Source: Nocardioides kongjuensis (GTDB taxonomy: Bacteria > Actinomycetota > Actinomycetes > Propionibacteriales > Nocardioidaceae). Taken from it: a DNA stretch of 64,000 nt. Below are positions 61,351-64,000 of the stretch, piece after piece (positions within the stretch are counted from its first letter, which is position 1; every line of letters begins with the position of its first letter). Location: NCBI RefSeq assembly GCF_013409625.1, contig NZ_JACCBF010000001.1, positions 930,001 through 994,000 of the forward strand. Reading direction: 5' to 3'. The position numbers and the translations under genes are program-made. The notes beneath the pieces were generated by a model. It searched no databases and was not told the origin of the DNA. It saw only the letters and a list, made by a program, of their open reading frames with translations.

Positions 61351-64000
61351 TCAGCCTGTGCGTCGCCGGACGGCATCGGCAGCGCGCTTCCCCTCGACCA
61401 CCTCGGTGGTTCGAGGAGGAAGCTGAATCGGCCCGTAGCCGTCATCGCTCCGATTCGAGACCCCATCGCGCATCCGTGCGTCAGCCTCGTCGATGTTCCC
61501 CATGGCTCGATCGACGGCGACGCGGTCGAGGTTCGCGATCTCGTCGTACGGCGACGCGGCGAGGGTGACGCTGGACGCGAAGTCGGCAAGACCGAGGTCG
61601 CCGAGGGCCAGTGCGTGGGTGGTGACGATGTGTCCGACGTCGACGATCGCGGCGGTCATGATGTGGTCGAGTCGGTCGCCTTCGAGAAGCCATCCCCAGC
61701 CGTCCTTGCGGAGGTCGGTGAACGGCTCGCCGCTGACGAGGTTCAGCGCTGCGATGAGGTCTGCCAACCCCTCGGCGCCGCGGCTCTGGCCGCGGGCACG
61801 GAGGCGCCTGAACAGGTCGAGATCGCAGAGGACCCCGTCGAGCGCGTAGGTCGCCGGGACGCCGTCCTGATGGGTCTGCTGCGCGCGGGGAAGGAACGGC
61901 TTGCCCGCCCGGCTCTGCCCGAGCCACTTCCGGATGATGCTCAGGTCGGACCGCGCCTTCTGAGGTCGGATGCAGAGGTCCTCTGCGAGCTTCTCGGCGG
62001 TGACTCCATTCGGGTGGAGCGCGAGGTAGGCGAGGAACTCGACGTAGTAGGGCCGACGGTGAGCCGTGGCTGTCGCGTCGCCCAGAGTCCTGACCGTGAC
62101 CGGACCCAGCAAGGTCACCTTCGGGGCCACGGGAACCGGGGAGTCCCATCGGGCGAGGTCTTCGTCCAGGTCCGGATCGGAGGCATGGACGGCCCTTGCG
62201 GCCTCCGGAGAAGCGTTGGGCGCGAGAGTCTCGACATCGTCGACGGTCGTTGCCGCCCGGTCGGCGTAGACGTGGGCGTCGAGTGGCAGGAGTGACGAGG
62301 CGCCAGCCGGTTGCTCCTCCGGACGCGGGTCGGTGAGGTCGTCGACGAGCGCGCCCGCGCAGTCCGTCACGGTCTCCACGTCGGCGGCGCGGGGGACCGG
62401 CACGACCTGGGCCACCGAAGTCAGGTCGATCAGAGCGGCACACGCCTCGGCTTCGGTGGCCGTAAGCCCCGCGGATGCGAGATCCAGGTCAAGGGAAGGA
62501 ACTCGCACACGGCCGTCGGTACTCAGGCGGAAGTCGACGTACGGCTGGGACGCCTCGCGTCCGACCGTCACCATGGCGATGCCGGAGCGTCCGGGGAAGC
62601 CGACGACGGCGCCGGCCAGCCGTGTCAGATCCGGACTCGTGTCGCCGCTCGCGATGATCACTGCGTGGAACTCGTCCGGCTCCCCGGTCGGGCTGGCGGC
62701 CGCGAGGTCGTCGGCAAGCGAGCTAAGGAACGCGTCGTCTCCGGGGTCGTGGACGTGGACGAAGTCGCGATTGATCGAGGCCAGTTCTCCGCCGATGCCC
62801 AGCGCTTCGACGTGTACCGGCGAGGCCCAAGGGTTGACGACCAACTCCGCCATGAGATGGCGAACCAGTGCGGCGCTACGGTCGGCGTCCCCTGACAAGG
62901 CCAGCGCACGAAGCTCCTCGAGGTTGAGCAGCACCAGCGCGCCTTCGTCGGCCTGACCGACGCTGACCAGCATCGGGTACGGCGGCAGCGCGTCCGGGGG
63001 TGGAGTCGGGACCGCCTCGACAGGGATGTGCCATGCAGCGCCTCCGCCGGTCCATGGCTTAGGGAGTTCAGCAGGCTCCGCAAGTGTCAGCACGATCCGG
63101 CTGGAAGAGAGCCTGACGGAGAGCAGGCGAGGTGAAGGGGGCAGGCCACGGAGGGCCGCATCAAGCTCCTCGATCGGATGGGCGGTGCCGGACCCCGACA
63201 CCTGCACGGACTTCTCGACAGCGAGCAGCTCGGCCGGCGGTGGGGCGATGATCCTTCCGGGTCGGCGATAGCGGAGCTGGGTTCGCCGGTGTTGTCGAAG
63301 CACCATCCAGAGCGACCCGGCCAGGAGTGCTCCGGCGCCGGCCAGTCCCGGGAGCAGCCAGGTCGGGGTGGTCTCGTCCTCGGCGGAGTCTGCGAAAGCA
63401 TGCTCGGGTTCGGCGTTGGATGCTTCGGGGGCGGGCGGAGTAGCTCCGTCGGTAGGTGGAGTCGCGTCCTGCCGAGGCGGCTCCTGGACGTGCTTCGGCT
63501 CCTTAGGCTCGACCGGTTCCGACTGTCCCGGGAGCGTGAGCTTCCAGCCGGGGAGGATGAGATCCGGGTCGGAGAGGTGGGCGCCGTTCGGCTGAACTGT
63601 GTCGCGCGATGCTCGGAAGATCGACGGGTAGGCGTCGGCGTCGCCCAGTTGGTCCTCGGCGATCTCGGAGAGGGTGTCACCGGGCTGGACGACGTACGAG
63701 CCGTCCGAAGAGTCGTCAGCGACGGGGACCTTGAGCACGGTCCCGGGCAGGAGGAAGTCGGGACGCCCGTCGAGGACGGCCTGATTGAGGGCAACGAGCT
63801 CGACGTACCGCGTGCCGTCGCCGAGTCGCTCTTCGGCGATCTTCCAGAGGCTGTCGCCGCGCTTCACCGTGTAGCGCTCGGTCTCCGGCTGCGCTGCCTG
63901 CACGTGGTCTTCCGCTCGGGGCGCTGCCGACACTTCTGCGACCGCTGCAACGTCGGGCTCGTCCGGCAACGGTGCCGCGACTGCAGCATGCGCGCGAGGC
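61351..64000 (-). CDS. LysM and BTAD domain membrane protein (N-terminus beyond window)
   Basis: The frame stays open to the right edge, so the start is missing; at least 880 residues are present. Two LysM domains are visible ([20 protein letters not shown] and [19 protein letters not shown]). A proline-rich linker and a membrane helix ([19 protein letters not shown]) follow. A large cytoplasmic region ends in a bacterial transcriptional activator domain ([22 protein letters not shown]; then [17 protein letters not shown]). Similar proteins occur in actinobacterial conjugative elements. It may link the cell wall to control of transfer. Confidence 0.85.
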   Translation of the reverse strand, partial: PRAHAAVAAPLPDEPDVAAVAEVSAAPRAEDHVQAAQPETERYTVKRGDSLWKIAEERLGDGTRYVELVALNQAVLDGRPDFLLPGTVLKVPVADDSSDGSYVVQPGDTLSEIAEDQLGDADAYPSIFRASRDTVQPNGAHLSDPDLILPGWKLTLPGQSEPVEPKEPKHVQEPPRQDATPPTDGATPPAPEASNAEPEHAFADSAEDETTPTWLLPGLAGAGALLAGSLWMVLRQHRRTQLRYRRPGRIIAPPPAELLAVEKSVQVSGSGTAHPIEELDAALRGLPPSPRLLSVRLSSSRIVLTLAEPAELPKPWTGGGAAWHIPVEAVPTPPPDALPPYPMLVSVGQADEGALVLLNLEELRALALSGDADRSAALVRHLMAELVVNPWASPVHVEALGIGGELASINRDFVHVHDPGDDAFLSSLADDLAAASPTGEPDEFHAVIIASGDTSPDLTRLAGAVVGFPGRSGIAMVTVGREASQPYVDFRLSTDGRVRVPSLDLDLASAGLTATEAEACAALIDLTSVAQVVPVPRAADVETVTDCAGALVDDLTDPRPEEQPAGASSLLPLDAHVYADRAATTVDDVETLAPNASPEAARAVHASDPDLDEDLARWDSPVPVAPKVTLLGPVTVRTLGDATATAHRRPYYVEFLAYLALHPNGVTAEKLAEDLCIRPQKARSDLSIIRKWLGQSRAGKPFLPRAQQTHQDGVPATYALDGVLCDLDLFRRLRARGQSRGAEGLADLIAALNLVSGEPFTDLRKDGWGWLLEGDRLDHIMTAAIVDVGHIVTTHALALGDLGLADFASSVTLAASPYDEIANLDRVAVDRAMGNIDEADARMRDGVSNRSDDGYGPIQLPPRTTEVVEGKRAADAVRRRTG

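Larger units (their letters stand above)
29230..64000. mobile_element. Integrative and conjugative element (left part; continues past the window)
   Basis: The block begins with a tyrosine integrase next to thiC and contains conjugation ATPases (TraG/VirD4 at 41434, VirB4 at 44680), an SCO6880-type protein, a VirB6-like membrane protein, NlpC/P60 hydrolase, ParB, primase-polymerase, SSB, ArdC and excisionase. Almost all genes are on the minus strand with overlapping stops and starts. Two cargo blocks (35314-41191 and 47220-50668) interrupt the backbone. No relaxase is seen, so it probably lies to the right of the window with the other att end. Confidence 0.88.

Overview
The window is high-GC actinobacterial DNA. 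GTG starts are frequent, reading frames are joined by four-base ATGA/GTGA overlaps, the thiamine operon has the order thiE-thiO-thiS-thiG-thiE2-thiD-thiC, and the conjugation genes are of the SCO6880 type. A Nocardioides-like member of the Propionibacteriales fits best, but this is judged by eye and not by any search. No rRNA, tRNA or CRISPR array was recognised.

Region 1 (22-8620, minus strand) is one tightly coupled catabolic operon. It holds a split PEP-synthase-like dikinase (8620-6893 and 6255-5428), a GntR/FCD regulator between the two halves, a three-subunit molybdenum hydroxylase, a fumarylacetoacetate-hydrolase-family enzyme, an ABM-type monooxygenase and a histidine phosphatase. This layout suggests that an aromatic or heteroaromatic substrate is phosphorylated, oxidised, hydrolysed and dephosphorylated. 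A perfect 18-bp palindrome and a CRP-like site lie in its promoter.

Region 2 (8621-9254) has no intact gene. It carries several strong inverted repeats and the decayed 3' end of a tyrosine integrase, whose flank matches the flank of the intact integrase 20,280 bp away.

Region 3 (9255-23286) centres on an acetoin-dehydrogenase-like 2-oxo-acid dehydrogenase complex: acoA, acoB, a free-standing lipoyl domain, a catalytic E2 without lipoyl domain, and lpdA. The genes that supply its cofactors sit with it: lipB and lipA for lipoate, thiL and thiE for thiamine diphosphate. Two IclR regulators, an alpha/beta hydrolase and a DUF1097 membrane protein are also here. Between lipB and the rest lies an in-frame fusion of acetyl-CoA synthetase to 3-hydroxyacyl-CoA dehydrogenase.

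Region 4 (23350-29193) is a TPP-riboswitch-controlled thiamine operon that ends in a terminator.

Region 5 (about 29230 to beyond 64000) is an integrative conjugative element next to thiC. It has an integrase, an excisionase damaged or displaced by an IS256-type element, SSB, DUF4913, a TraG/VirD4 coupling ATPase, a VirB4 ATPase, an SCO6880-type protein, a VirB6/TrbL membrane protein, two small membrane proteins, an NlpC/P60 cell-wall hydrolase, ParB, a primase-polymerase, ArdC and a LysM-BTAD protein cut by the window edge. Nearly all genes run on the minus strand. A LexA-like box and paired operator repeats mark the control region near 59.5-59.9 kb.

Two cargo blocks interrupt the transfer operon, and both look like uncharacterised conflict (anti-phage) systems. 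The first, 35314-41191, couples a small HTH protein, a cytosine-5 DNA methyltransferase, a 979-residue protein with two GHKL ATPase domains and a histidine-kinase-like H-box, and a receiver-domain protein. The second, 47220-50668, couples a P-loop GTPase, a 144-residue partner and a 604-residue protein with S1-like and coiled-coil segments. These two blocks are the best candidates here for undescribed systems.
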